Source of the DNA: Rikenellaceae bacterium
GTDB lineage: Bacteria > Bacteroidota > Bacteroidia > Bacteroidales > Rikenellaceae
Length of the DNA stretch: 64,000 nt
Reading direction: 5' to 3'
Assembly (NCBI GenBank): GCA_015060045.1
Contig: SUZH01000008.1
Location: 36,092-100,091 of the forward strand
A program made the position numbers and the translations under genes. Below, piece after piece: positions 49,786 to 59,749 of this stretch. Numbering within the stretch: position 1 is the first letter of the stretch; every line of letters begins with the position of its first letter. Under the pieces are notes generated by a model that was not told where the DNA came from, searched no databases, and saw only the letters and a list, made by a program, of their open reading frames with translations.

Positions 49786-52700
49786 ATGCGTCTGCGATCC
49801 CTGTTGATATCGTTTGTGGCGATGAGTGTAGCCCTATGCGGCTATGCTCAGTCGCCCCATTGCCAGGTGGAGCACTTCTCGCGCGAGTTGGCATCGCGTT
49901 ATGTGGAGGCGATCGCGCAGGATCAGTCTGGTTTTATTTATCTCGGTACACGTAACGGCCTTTGTCGTTACGACGGCCATGAGTTCCGCTTCTTCAAGAG
50001 CTACCCGGGAGATGCCTGCCGCTTGTCGCACAACCGAATCAATACGATCAGCGTCAGTTCGTCGAATTACCTCTGGTGTCTGGCGCACGATTTAAAATGT
50101 TATCTGTTCGATCCCGAAACGGAGCGCTTTTACGATCCGTTGTCGGTGGCGGAGGATAGGGATACCAATTCCCCCCCCCTGCTGATTCAGCAGATATACA
50201 CACTTCCTCAAGGTATTACGTGGCTTGTAGGGGAAGAGTGGGCCGTCCGAGTCGATGAGAAGATCCTCCGATTGGATGCCCTCTCTGCCGAGGCGTTGAC
50301 CTGCTACCGCATCGGCAGCCCGCAGTTGGCCGGTACACACGTGGTGTCAATCTGCATGGATAGCGTCGGGAACGAGTGGCTATTGACCGATGAGAGCGTG
50401 CGGGTCTTTGGTGAGGAGAAGCGTATCGAGCAACCGGGTGCAGTTGCGATGTGTGTGGCCGAGGAGGCGGCCTGGTCGGTTGGCAAGGACGACACGATAT
50501 CGCGCTATGCGAATGGAGCAGTCTCGATGTGTGTGAACGAAGATGCTGTCTGGCTGATTGGTAAGAACGGCACGATGTTGCGCTATGCGAATGGTGCGGT
50601 CGAGCCGCGTCATATCCGCATGCCGAAGGCACAAGGTGCGGTACGTAATATTCAGGCCATAGCGAAGGATAAAATCGGCATATCGACCGACTTGGGTATC
50701 TCGATTTATGATGCGACCTACAATCGCTTCGACTTTGTCCCTATTGAGGGGGGATGCGTGAATCGGATCTATAGCGATTCGCAGGGCGTGTTGTGGATTT
50801 TTACCGATCGTGAGGGATTGTTTCGCTACAATCCGGCGAGTGGCGAACTTGCCTATCTGAACAACCGCGCAGAGGATGCTTTGCCCGAGAATGAGAACGA
50901 AATCTTCTGGCACGAGGATAGCGAGGGGCGTATCTATGTCGTTCCGACACGAGGCGTGTTGTCGTATTTCAACGCCCGCACGAATGCGCTCGAGCTGCTT
51001 ACACCCGAGGACCAGGAGGTGCCGTACAAGGGGCATACACGTCGCTACCTGGTCGATCAGCAGCGTAATATCTGGTGTGTGGAGGTGGAGGGTGTGACGC
51101 GTATTTCCATTCAACCCGGTGCATTCCATCACCATGTACTCAATACGCAATCCGATACGCGGGCGATCCACTTTGATCGCCACGAACGCATCTGGTTCAG
51201 TTCGCGTGACCGTACGATTCATATCTACGACAATCGCTTGAATGCTGTGGGCTATCTGCGTGCGGATGGGCGGATTCAATCTTCGCCTTGCCGGTTCGGC
51301 TCGCCCATTTACTGTTTCCATGAGGATGAGAATGGCGTCATCTGGATGGGTGCCCGTTTTGAGGGACTCTATCGACTGACGCCGATCGATGAAAAGAGCT
51401 ATCGGGTCGACCATTTCCGCCACGATCCGCAGGATGCCTACTCGCTGAGCAACGATAGCATCTACGATCTGCACCGCGATCGCTACGGTCGTCTGTGGGT
51501 GGCTACCTACGGCGGTGGCTTGAATCTGGTGGATGAAGGTGGAACGACACCCCGTTTCCTGCATGCCGGTAACGAAATTCCCTTCCCGGTGGAGGAGTAT
51601 AGTCAGTTGCGTGTGATCGAGGAGACACCGAATTTCCTGTTGGTCGGAACTACGAACGGCTTGGTGCTCTTTCAGCATGCGCCTAAGACCTTCTCGTCGA
51701 GTTCGTTTAGTTGCTATTCCGTGCAGGAAAATGCCGATGGACTGCTCTCGAATGATGTGCGTGATATTCACTATACGTCGGACAGCGAGGTCTATCTGCT
51801 TTCGTTTGCAGGTGGTTTGAGTCGCCTGCATCTGGAGAAAGATGGCACGGTCAGCTTCGAAAATTTCACCCAAAAAGAGGGCCTTCCGTCGGAGCAGGTG
51901 TTGGCTATGATTGAGGATGCTGGTGGTGATCAGTGGATTTTGTCGGAGACGATGGCCTTTCGTTTCGATCCCGAGACGGCCTACTTCGAGCATTACGGCG
52001 AGCGTTATAGCAGCGAAAACTACTACTTCAGTGAGGCCAAACCGTTGCTGCATGGCGATCGTCTGCTGGCGGGTACCACGGATGGTTTTTGTGTCGTGCC
52101 CACGAATGAGCCCTTGAGCTATTTTGAGCCCCCGCTGGTGCTGACCGAACTCACGATTGGCAATCATACCGAGCGTCGCGGTATCAGCCGCATCGGCGAG
52201 TTGAAGTTGAAACCCGACGAACGTGATGTGCAACTTTCGTTTGCAGCGTTGGATTATGTCAATCCGGCTACGATCCGTTATGCTTATCGCCTGGAGGGGG
52301 TACACAAAGCGTGGCAACACCTGGGCAAGCAGCGCAACATCCACTTCGTGGATCTGGATCCGGGTGAGTACACGTTGGTCATTCGCTCGACCAACAGCAA
52401 TGGCCGCTGGATCGAGAATGATTACCGCCTGAAGTTGGTCGCAACACCCACGTTCTGGGAGACAAATTGGGCATGGGGACTCTATTTGATCGGTATTTTC
52501 CTGGTGATTTATCTCTGGATGCGCATGTCCCAATTGCGCTCGAGGGTGCAGATGGAGCAGCAACTGAGTGACATTAAATTGCGCTTCTTTACCGATATTT
52601 CGCACGAGCTGCGTACGCCGCTCACGTTGATCTCGACCCCGATCGAGATGTTGCTCAGCCGCGAGAAACTCACCGATGAGGGGCGCGACCAGATGCTCGT

Positions 52701-54126
52701 TGTGCGCAACAATACGCAACGTCTCATTACGCTGGTCAATCAGATTCTCGACTTCCGCAAGATCGAGAACAAGAAGATGCGCCTGGTCTTGGAGTATACC
52801 GATGCCTTGGCTGTGGTGCGTCGTGCGATGGCGCATTTCAATTTGTTGAGCGACGAACACAACATCGATTACCAACTCGATTGTCCGGAGGGACCGATTG
52901 AGGGGTGGGTCGATCGCGATAAATTGGAGAAGATCCTCTTCAATCTGTTGTCGAATGCCTTCAAATATACGCCCGACGGCAAGTGCATTACGGTGCGTGT
53001 AGCATCGACCGAACAAGGATTGCAACTGGCTGTGATAGATGAAGGTATCGGCATCGATCCGAGTATGCAGACGCGTCTTTTCCAGCGTTTTGAGAGCCTT
53101 TCGCAAGCGAACCTTTTTAAGCCTTCGTCGGGCTTGGGTTTGTCGCTTGTCTCGGAGTTGGTGCAACTGCTCGGCGGAAAGATTCAGGTGGAGAGTACAC
53201 CCGGTGTGGGAAGTCGTTTTACGGTCCAAATGCCTCTCGCGAAGGAGGCCTTTGCCTCGCTCCCGAATGTCGATTTCTTGCTCGGCGAAGAGCAGCCCAA
53301 GGGTCGTTCCCTGGCTTCGTTGGAGGCAGCCGAGTCGCATGTCGGCGGTCATGATAAGGCCGGTCGCCGAACGACGATTTTGGTGGTGGAGGATAACGAC
53401 GAACTACGCACGATGTTACGCACGATCCTCGCGGATGAGTATCAGGTGTTGGAGGCTACGCAGGGCGAGGAGGGTCTGCGGTTGGCGCGTGAGCAGCAAC
53501 CCGATCTGGTGATCAGCGATGTGCTGATGCCCGTGATGGATGGCTTGGAGATGGTGCGCCGCATGAAGGAGGATCCGCAGACGGCGCATCAGCTGGTGAT
53601 CCTGCTCTCGGCCAAGGCTTCGCCCGATGACCGTATTCAGGGCCTGGAGACGGGTGTGGATGATTATCTGCCAAAACCTTTCCCTGCGAGCTACTTGTTG
53701 GCGCGTGTAAGGTCGCTGCTGGAGCGTCGTCGCGAGTTGCAACAACGCTTGTTGGCGCAGCTGACCTCGCCCGAAATGGCAGTTGATGAGGATAACTACG
53801 TGTCGCCGGAGGTGCTCTTCCTACAGCAGGCGACGGCCGCCGTAGAGCGACATCTGGACGATTGTGAATGGACGATCGAGGACTTCGCGGCCGAGATGTG
53901 CCTGTCGCATACGGCACTCTTCCAGAAACTCAAGTCCACGGTGGGGCTCTCGCTCGTGGAGTTTATCCGCGAAATTCGCCTTAAAAAGGCGTGTCAGCTG
54001 ATTGAATCGGGACACCATAACATTGCCACGGTCAGCTACATGGTGGGCTTCTCGGATCCGAAATACTTTACGCGTGTCTTTAAGAAACGCTTTGGTATTC
54101 CGCCCTCGCAATGGGGTGAAAAGTAA
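49786..54126 (+). CDS. Hybrid two-component system regulator (HTCS): periplasmic propeller/Y_Y_Y sensor, His kinase, receiver, AraC HTH
   Basis: DISHELRTPLTLISTPIEMLL, VDRDKLEKILFNLLSNAFKYTPDG, DLVISDVLMPVMDGLEM, C-terminal SYMVGFSDPKYFTRVFKKRFGIPPSQW; alternate start 49768. Confidence 0.95.
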   Translation: MRLRSLLISFVAMSVALCGYAQSPHCQVEHFSRELASRYVEAIAQDQSGFIYLGTRNGLCRYDGHEFRFFKSYPGDACRLSHNRINTISVSSSNYLWCLAHDLKCYLFDPETERFYDPLSVAEDRDTNSPPLLIQQIYTLPQGITWLVGEEWAVRVDEKILRLDALSAEALTCYRIGSPQLAGTHVVSICMDSVGNEWLLTDESVRVFGEEKRIEQPGAVAMCVAEEAAWSVGKDDTISRYANGAVSMCVNEDAVWLIGKNGTMLRYANGAVEPRHIRMPKAQGAVRNIQAIAKDKIGISTDLGISIYDATYNRFDFVPIEGGCVNRIYSDSQGVLWIFTDREGLFRYNPASGELAYLNNRAEDALPENENEIFWHEDSEGRIYVVPTRGVLSYFNARTNALELLTPEDQEVPYKGHTRRYLVDQQRNIWCVEVEGVTRISIQPGAFHHHVLNTQSDTRAIHFDRHERIWFSSRDRTIHIYDNRLNAVGYLRADGRIQSSPCRFGSPIYCFHEDENGVIWMGARFEGLYRLTPIDEKSYRVDHFRHDPQDAYSLSNDSIYDLHRDRYGRLWVATYGGGLNLVDEGGTTPRFLHAGNEIPFPVEEYSQLRVIEETPNFLLVGTTNGLVLFQHAPKTFSSSSFSCYSVQENADGLLSNDVRDIHYTSDSEVYLLSFAGGLSRLHLEKDGTVSFENFTQKEGLPSEQVLAMIEDAGGDQWILSETMAFRFDPETAYFEHYGERYSSENYYFSEAKPLLHGDRLLAGTTDGFCVVPTNEPLSYFEPPLVLTELTIGNHTERRGISRIGELKLKPDERDVQLSFAALDYVNPATIRYAYRLEGVHKAWQHLGKQRNIHFVDLDPGEYTLVIRSTNSNGRWIENDYRLKLVATPTFWETNWAWGLYLIGIFLVIYLWMRMSQLRSRVQMEQQLSDIKLRFFTDISHELRTPLTLISTPIEMLLSREKLTDEGRDQMLVVRNNTQRLITLVNQILDFRKIENKKMRLVLEYTDALAVVRRAMAHFNLLSDEHNIDYQLDCPEGPIEGWVDRDKLEKILFNLLSNAFKYTPDGKCITVRVASTEQGLQLAVIDEGIGIDPSMQTRLFQRFESLSQANLFKPSSGLGLSLVSELVQLLGGKIQVESTPGVGSRFTVQMPLAKEAFASLPNVDFLLGEEQPKGRSLASLEAAESHVGGHDKAGRRTTILVVEDNDELRTMLRTILADEYQVLEATQGEEGLRLAREQQPDLVISDVLMPVMDGLEMVRRMKEDPQTAHQLVILLSAKASPDDRIQGLETGVDDYLPKPFPASYLLARVRSLLERRRELQQRLLAQLTSPEMAVDEDNYVSPEVLFLQQATAAVERHLDDCEWTIEDFAAEMCLSHTALFQKLKSTVGLSLVEFIREIRLKKACQLIESGHHNIATVSYMVGFSDPKYFTRVFKKRFGIPPSQWGEK
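50443..50598 (+). repeat. 78-bp in-frame tandem duplication within the HTCS sensor
   Basis: VAMCVAEEAAWSVGKDDTISRYANGA / VSMCVNEDAVWLIGKNGTMLRYANGA; about 60 of 78 nt identical by hand count. Confidence 0.9.
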
Positions 54127-54142
54127 GCATCGGCCGATGCAG

Positions 54143-54173
54143 AAAAAGGGGGCTTGCGAGCCTCCTTTTTTTG
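54143..54173 (+). terminator. Terminator of the HTCS gene
   Basis: AAAAAGGGGGCT-TGCG-AGCCTCCTTTTTTTG. Confidence 0.8.
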
Positions 54174-54201
54174 TGCCGGTGATCGTTACCCTGCAAAATA
54201 A

Positions 54202-54236
54202 AGGGAAACATCCTCGCAAACGGAGGATGTTTCCCT
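54202..54236 (-). terminator. Candidate terminator of the pectate lyase operon
   Basis: AGGGAAACATCCTC-loop-GAGGATGTTTCCCT; T-rich 3' flank only on minus strand. Confidence 0.6.
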
Positions 54237-54415
54237 ACTAACTAACTTCAGCCTGATGATGAGACCTATATCGGGGCTCAACTTCAAAGGCAAAGATCAC
54301 GACTTTTTAGGATAAAAAGGTGTACATTTTTACCGAAAAGGTGGACATGCGCTCAATTTTTGTGTTTTTTTTGAATGGGTTTGACCTAATCGCTTGTGCA
54401 AACGGCCAAAGCACA

Positions 54416-55900
54416 CTAGGGACGCGTCATCGCCTCGAGGTAGACCTCCAGGTTGGTGTAGCCTTTATCGCTTAATGTGAAGGCGTTACCGTCGGTTGCC
54501 GATTTCGGATTCAACCCCTGCTCGCGCTCCCACCAGTCGGGCATACCGTCGCCATCCGAGTCGCGCAACGCTTTGCGCGAGATATCCCCGTCGTGGAGTT
54601 TGCACCAGGGCGAATCTTCGCCTGCGGGGATTACGTCCTCCGGCAGATCGATCAAGCCCGGATGTTGGGCTGCATCGGCCGAAATCGAGCCCATGTAGGT
54701 AGCCGTACCGGTGCGAGTCTCGTCGATGATGCGGCGATCAATCGCATCGCGGTGCTTCGAGCAGCCGGCCCCATCGAGTACCAAGCCATAGGCCTCCTCG
54801 GCCGTGTGGGTCGTGATGTGATCGGCCTCGAGCGGTTCGCTGAGCCGGATCTGTCGTTTTACCTCCTCGGTGTAGGTGCCATCGGTCTGGTCGGGGTTGA
54901 TCTGGGCGTAGACGCCCTTCGTCCAATTATCGCGACTCACCTCTTGGTAGCCCTCCATGATGTTGCCGTCGATGAAGAAACGTCCCCAGATGTGCTCCAT
55001 CGGTTTCCAGCCGTTGAACGAACCATCACGACGGGTAACGTACTGCGTGGTACGAATGCCGATTGCGCAGATGCGGTAGCCGACGGGCGAATCCTTCGGG
55101 GTGGCCGGACCGGGTTTGTAGTAGTTGTTGATGAGGTTGGCCTTCATGCCTTCGCCGCCGTAGCAACCTGCTCCGGCCCAATTGTAGATGACGTTGTTGC
55201 GGATGTCGATCCACTCGCGCGTCTGGGTCGATTGGTGCGGCCCGAGGCGTGGCGTGCGGCTGTCGTGGTGTGCCAGAAGGTTGTGGTGGAACGAAGCTTT
55301 CGCACCGCCCCAAATGGCGCCATAGCCGTGGCTGCCCTTCTTGTGGCCGGCGTTGCGCAGGCTCTCCGAAATCAGACACCACTGCACCGTGAGGCGCTCG
55401 CCGCCATAGACCGAGCAACACTCATCGACCGACCAGCTGATCGAGCAGTGGTCGATGATCAGGTCCTCACTCTCCGAACTGCCCAGCCCATCGGGATCAC
55501 GGCGGCTGTAGTTGCCGACACGGAAGCGCAGGTAGCGCATGATGACATTACGGGCGCGAATCGTCACCGGGAAGCGGGCAATGCAGATGCCCTCACCCGG
55601 GGCAGTTTGTCCCGCTACGGTGAGATCACCCTCGGTGATGCGCAGCGGCGCGTTGAGGAAGATCGTGCCCGCAACGTCGAAGACCACCGTGCGAGGTCCC
55701 TGCTGCTCGAGGGCGTAGCGTAACGTTCCCTCCTGCATGCCGTCCTCGAGGGTCGTGACATGGTAGACCTTACCGCCGCGTCCGCCCGAAGCGTAGCGGC
55801 CAAATCCCTCGGCGCCCGGGAAGGCGGGCAGGCGCTCACCTGCGGCAAAGGCCGTCAGCGGCAGTAAGAGCCATAACAGGCTATAGATGTATCGCTTCAT
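54416..55900 (-). CDS. Pectate lyase (PL1-like), secreted
   Basis: LPAFPGAEGFGRYASGGRGGKVYHVTTLEDG, DHCSISWSVDECCSVYGGERLTVQWCLISESL; start 55900 (signal peptide) preferred over 55963. Confidence 0.92.
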   Translation of the reverse strand: MKRYIYSLLWLLLPLTAFAAGERLPAFPGAEGFGRYASGGRGGKVYHVTTLEDGMQEGTLRYALEQQGPRTVVFDVAGTIFLNAPLRITEGDLTVAGQTAPGEGICIARFPVTIRARNVIMRYLRFRVGNYSRRDPDGLGSSESEDLIIDHCSISWSVDECCSVYGGERLTVQWCLISESLRNAGHKKGSHGYGAIWGGAKASFHHNLLAHHDSRTPRLGPHQSTQTREWIDIRNNVIYNWAGAGCYGGEGMKANLINNYYKPGPATPKDSPVGYRICAIGIRTTQYVTRRDGSFNGWKPMEHIWGRFFIDGNIMEGYQEVSRDNWTKGVYAQINPDQTDGTYTEEVKRQIRLSEPLEADHITTHTAEEAYGLVLDGAGCSKHRDAIDRRIIDETRTGTATYMGSISADAAQHPGLIDLPEDVIPAGEDSPWCKLHDGDISRKALRDSDGDGMPDWWEREQGLNPKSATDGNAFTLSDKGYTNLEVYLEAMTRP

Positions 55901-55911
55901 GTAGTTCGCGT

Positions 55912-58050
55912 TTAGTATGCCAATACGTGCCACAGCTCGCGGATCTTGCGCTCGGGATCCCACTTGCCGTCAAAGGTCCAGCGCGCGTTGAGGTTGTAGT
56001 AGGCGGGCTTCTCCTCCGACTCCTGCAGGTTGTCGTTCATCCAGCCGCTATGACCTCCCTCGCGCGTGCAATCGTTGTAATAGACGCGTAAGCCCCACGG
56101 GCAGGGATCGAGTACCTTGTCCGAATAGGCGTAGTGGATGTTGCCGTCGAGCACGTTTTTCGAGAAGTGGCAATTTTGCAGGAAGAACTGCGAATCGTGG
56201 TGGTAACGACCCAGGAGCGTCGGCGAGGCGGCGTCAAACTCCGAATCGGTAATGACGAGCTTCTTCGACTTATCGCCACGGCCGTCATGCCAGATCATGG
56301 CGCGACTATCGCCGTAGAAGCGGGTACGGGTGACGAAGCACCAACCGCGTGGACAGAGGAAATCGACACCCGGACAGCGCAGGTAGAGGTCGGCGTGGTA
56401 GTACATGCCACCTGCATCGCGGGCCCAGAGCGAGAGGGCATCGTTGCCGTCGGCCCATACATTCGAGTTGATGACGATCGTGCGTGTGGCGCGGCCGAAG
56501 ATGGACATCTGGTGGCGCGTGGTCTTCTCGACCGTGGTGCCGTAGTTGTTGTAGACCGTTAGGCCGCTGATTATGCAGTCGTCGGCCCCCTCCTGAATGA
56601 CGATGACGCCATTCCCCACGGGCTTGCCTTTGTACTCCTTGATGCGGCGGTTGTCCGATACCTCGGCGTAGATGATCTGCGTGGCCTCGCGATCCTCGCC
56701 AACCAGTACGATGTTGGGCTTGTCGATAATTACCTTCTCGTTGTAGGTGCCCTTCTCGATCAGAATCTTGAAGGGTTCGGTCGGCTGATCAGGAGCCTTT
56801 TCGATGGCTGCCTGGATGCTTTCGCCCGCCTTGACGATGACATCAAAGGCGGCGCGATCGACCTTCGGAAGGCGATTGAGCTGGATCGTGCCGTTCTCGT
56901 TGCCGCCCTTGGAGTGGAGGTCAATCTGCACCTTATGTTTCGGATCGAATCGCTCGGCCCACTCCTCATAGAGGGGGTAAAGCTCGGCGGCACGGCTGCC
57001 GTACCAGCTGTAACCCGTGCGGCGCTCCAGACCGATCTGGTCGAGGCGACGACGCAGAATACCATCGCGGTCGCACACATAAGGCTCGCAGTACTCAAAA
57101 TCGTAGAAACGACCCCACAAGGGAAGATTGGCCGAGGCATCCTCTACGAGTTTCGCATCGCGACGCTCACCCGGACGCCAACCCGTGCGCACGTAGCGCA
57201 CGCCGGTCAGCTTATAGGTGTCGAACCACTTCATGGCGCCATGGATGGCGGCCTTTACGCGCTTCGAGGGCTTGGGGAGCGACATCAGCAGCTTGACAAT
57301 CGCGGCACTCTCCTGCGTGCAGTACGAGGCCAACTCGAAAGCGCGTGCGGGTGCGGGTGCGAACGTATCTTTGTAGTGCTGCTGACACCATACCGTCGGC
57401 TCTCCGTCCACGAAGATTTGGCACTTGAGGATGCAGTCGATGCCCTTGTCGAAGGCTGTGGCAACCTGCTTGCGGGTGGCCTTGTCGATCAAATCACCCT
57501 CATAGGGGCTCTGCTCGTTGCGGATGTCGTCGAAAATCTCCAGGATGTTGACGATTGCATCGTCGTTGAAGGTGATGTGGGCATGATAACCCTCGGTCTT
57601 CGGCCAGATTTGAGGCCAACCGCCATTTTCGTATTGGCCGTCGAGGAGGTACTTCAGACCTGCTGTGAAGGCTGTGCGGTAGCGCTCCTCGCCTGTGGCT
57701 TGGTACAGACGGGCCAGGAAGATCATTTGCGACGTCGTGGCGCCGTTGTCGATCGTCGAATCATCGACACGCGTCTTTGCGGCGATGACTGCCTCACGCT
57801 CGGCGTCGGTCAGGCGGCGAGCCATATCGGTGTTTTTGGGCCATGCACCCGATACACGCTGGTAGAGCAGGATTTGATCACCGATGCGACGAGCTTCGTC
57901 CGATTGGAAGAACTCCTTGCGCGTCTCGCGCATGACATTGCGTTGCGGACGCAGGCGTTGCGCCAAAGCCGTTGAGGGCAGCAGCAGGGCTACCAAAAGC
58001 GTAAGTGCCCCTGCGCGGAGGGTGCACCCGATGCGGGAAAAGGTCTTCAT
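55912..58050 (-). CDS. PL10 pectate lyase - CE8-like pectin methylesterase fusion
   Basis: N-terminus DDSTIDNGATTSQMIFLARLYQATGEERYRTAFTAGLKYLLDGQYENGGWPQIWP; C-terminal beta-helix FKILIEKGTYNEKVIIDKPNIVLVGEDREATQIIY. Confidence 0.88.
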   Translation of the reverse strand: MKTFSRIGCTLRAGALTLLVALLLPSTALAQRLRPQRNVMRETRKEFFQSDEARRIGDQILLYQRVSGAWPKNTDMARRLTDAEREAVIAAKTRVDDSTIDNGATTSQMIFLARLYQATGEERYRTAFTAGLKYLLDGQYENGGWPQIWPKTEGYHAHITFNDDAIVNILEIFDDIRNEQSPYEGDLIDKATRKQVATAFDKGIDCILKCQIFVDGEPTVWCQQHYKDTFAPAPARAFELASYCTQESAAIVKLLMSLPKPSKRVKAAIHGAMKWFDTYKLTGVRYVRTGWRPGERRDAKLVEDASANLPLWGRFYDFEYCEPYVCDRDGILRRRLDQIGLERRTGYSWYGSRAAELYPLYEEWAERFDPKHKVQIDLHSKGGNENGTIQLNRLPKVDRAAFDVIVKAGESIQAAIEKAPDQPTEPFKILIEKGTYNEKVIIDKPNIVLVGEDREATQIIYAEVSDNRRIKEYKGKPVGNGVIVIQEGADDCIISGLTVYNNYGTTVEKTTRHQMSIFGRATRTIVINSNVWADGNDALSLWARDAGGMYYHADLYLRCPGVDFLCPRGWCFVTRTRFYGDSRAMIWHDGRGDKSKKLVITDSEFDAASPTLLGRYHHDSQFFLQNCHFSKNVLDGNIHYAYSDKVLDPCPWGLRVYYNDCTREGGHSGWMNDNLQESEEKPAYYNLNARWTFDGKWDPERKIRELWHVLAY

Positions 58051-58226
58051 GATGTTGGTTCAGATTGGTTAATTTGCAACAAGATACGAAAAAAATCTTA
58101 AAAGATCGCCTCATGCTCTTCGGATTTGGGTCAAACGCCCAAAATGGGGGGCGAAAAGGGTATGAAACGCGAAGCATTGAAATGAACCAACAAAAAAAGC
58201 GACCCACTCAAAGTAGGTCGCTCTTG

Positions 58227-58300
58227 TGACACCGACAGGACTCAAACCTGTAACCTTCTGATCCGTAGTCAGATGCTCTATTCAATTAAGCTACGGTGCC
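58227..58300 (-). tRNA. tRNA-Arg (ACG)
   Basis: Cloverleaf GGCACCGTAGCTTAATTGAATAGAGCATCTGACTACGGATCAGAAGGTTACAGGTTTGAGTCCTGTCGGTGTCA, anticodon ACG. Confidence 0.93.
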
Positions 58301-58414
58301 GAATTGCGATTGCAAATGTAGGGCGAAAAAAGGGATTGTGCAAACTTTTTGATGAAAAAAATTTAAAAAATTCTCGCCGAAGTGATTCGGAATCGCTTTA
58401 ATCCTCTGAAAATC

Positions 58415-59560
58415 TTAACAATATAGCTTTACGTCCTGCTCGGTAATTTTTTCGCCCGAAAGAATGATCAACCGCTCCACGGCGTTGCGAAGCTCGCGGA
58501 TATTGCCACTCCACCCCTTTGTCTGCAAGGCGGCGAGTGCTGCCGAGTCGATCTTTTTGGGCTCGATGTGGTACTCCTCGGCGATGCGGTGGATGAAATG
58601 GTCGGTCAGGAGAGGAATGTCCGAGGCGTGTTCACGCAAGGCCGGAACGCGGATCACGATCACCCCGATGCGGTGGTAGAGGTCCTCGCGGAAGTTGCCC
58701 CGTCGAATCTCCTCGCGCAGGTCTTTGTTCGTGGCTGCGATGACGCGCACGTTGACCTCGATATCGCGGTCGCTGCCCACGCGGCAGATCTTACGCTCCT
58801 GCAGGGCGCGCAACACCTTGGCTTGGGCAGCGAGCGACATATCGCCGATCTCGTCCATGAAGAGTGTACCGCCGTCGGCCAGCTCGAATTTTCCTTTTCG
58901 TTGCTTGATGGCCGAGGTGAAGGCGCCGCGCTCATGGCCGAAGAGTTCGCTTTCGATCAGTTCGGAGGGGATGGCGGCGCAGTTTACCTCGACAAAGGGG
59001 GCTGTGGCGCGTGGGCTCGAAAAGTGCAGATGGCGTGCCACCAACTCCTTGCCTGTGCCGTTTTCGCCCGTGATCAACACGCGCGCTTCGCAGGGAGCCA
59101 CCTTCTCAATTAACGCGCGCACGTGTGCCATCTCGGGTGAATCGCCAATGATTGCTTCGACCGAGGTGGCGGCCGGAGCACGGCGTACGCGTCGCGTGGG
59201 GGTGCGGGACGTGGGGGAGGGGTGCTCCTCTTCGGGCGTATCGAGCGTGCGGTGGATGGATTGCAACAGGCGATTCATGTCGATCGGCTTGGTGAGGTAG
59301 TCTTCGGCGCCATGCCGTACCGCCTCGATGGCCGATTCGATCGAACGCTCGGAGGAGAGGACGATGAAGGGGGTGAGTTGCTCTGCATCGAGGGGCGTCG
59401 CTTCGTCGGTCAGGACGAGGTCGAAGTTCAGCCGTTGCAGCAGCGTACGCGCCGTCTCTTCGTTTTCGGCCGTCTCGATCGTGTACCCTTCATATTCGAG
59501 GCGCTCGCGGAGGGTGTTTCGCACACTTTTTGAATGGTCGAGGATTAAAACTTTTCTCAT
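58415..59560 (-). CDS. Sigma-54-dependent response regulator (NtrC family) lacking a Fis-type HTH
   Basis: REC-like N-terminus, AAA+ GENGTGKELVARHLH, LFGHERGAFTSAIKQRKGKFELADGGTLFMDEIGDMS; ends just after the AAA+ domain. Confidence 0.9.
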   Translation of the reverse strand: MRKVLILDHSKSVRNTLRERLEYEGYTIETAENEETARTLLQRLNFDLVLTDEATPLDAEQLTPFIVLSSERSIESAIEAVRHGAEDYLTKPIDMNRLLQSIHRTLDTPEEEHPSPTSRTPTRRVRRAPAATSVEAIIGDSPEMAHVRALIEKVAPCEARVLITGENGTGKELVARHLHFSSPRATAPFVEVNCAAIPSELIESELFGHERGAFTSAIKQRKGKFELADGGTLFMDEIGDMSLAAQAKVLRALQERKICRVGSDRDIEVNVRVIAATNKDLREEIRRGNFREDLYHRIGVIVIRVPALREHASDIPLLTDHFIHRIAEEYHIEPKKIDSAALAALQTKGWSGNIRELRNAVERLIILSGEKITEQDVKLYC

Positions 59561-59749
59561 GGCTTGTCAATTCTGAAAAAATTGCTAAATTTGCCCTCAA
59601 AAGTACAAAATCCCAGCGCCGAAACCCAATGAGGGTACGGCGGTTAAGGGGGCAAGAAGGGAGGGCGTTGTGCGCGATCTGAAGGTGCCGTTTGATGCCT
59701 CTCCGAGCCGAAAAGGCACTCTGAACACCCCGTTTTGAACCACTAAACG

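Noticed and set aside
50380-53352. 990-aa minus-strand ORF
   Set aside because: Lies entirely inside the HTCS gene on the opposite strand; stop-poor antisense frame from codon bias, His/Arg/Gln/Ile-rich with no recognisable domain.
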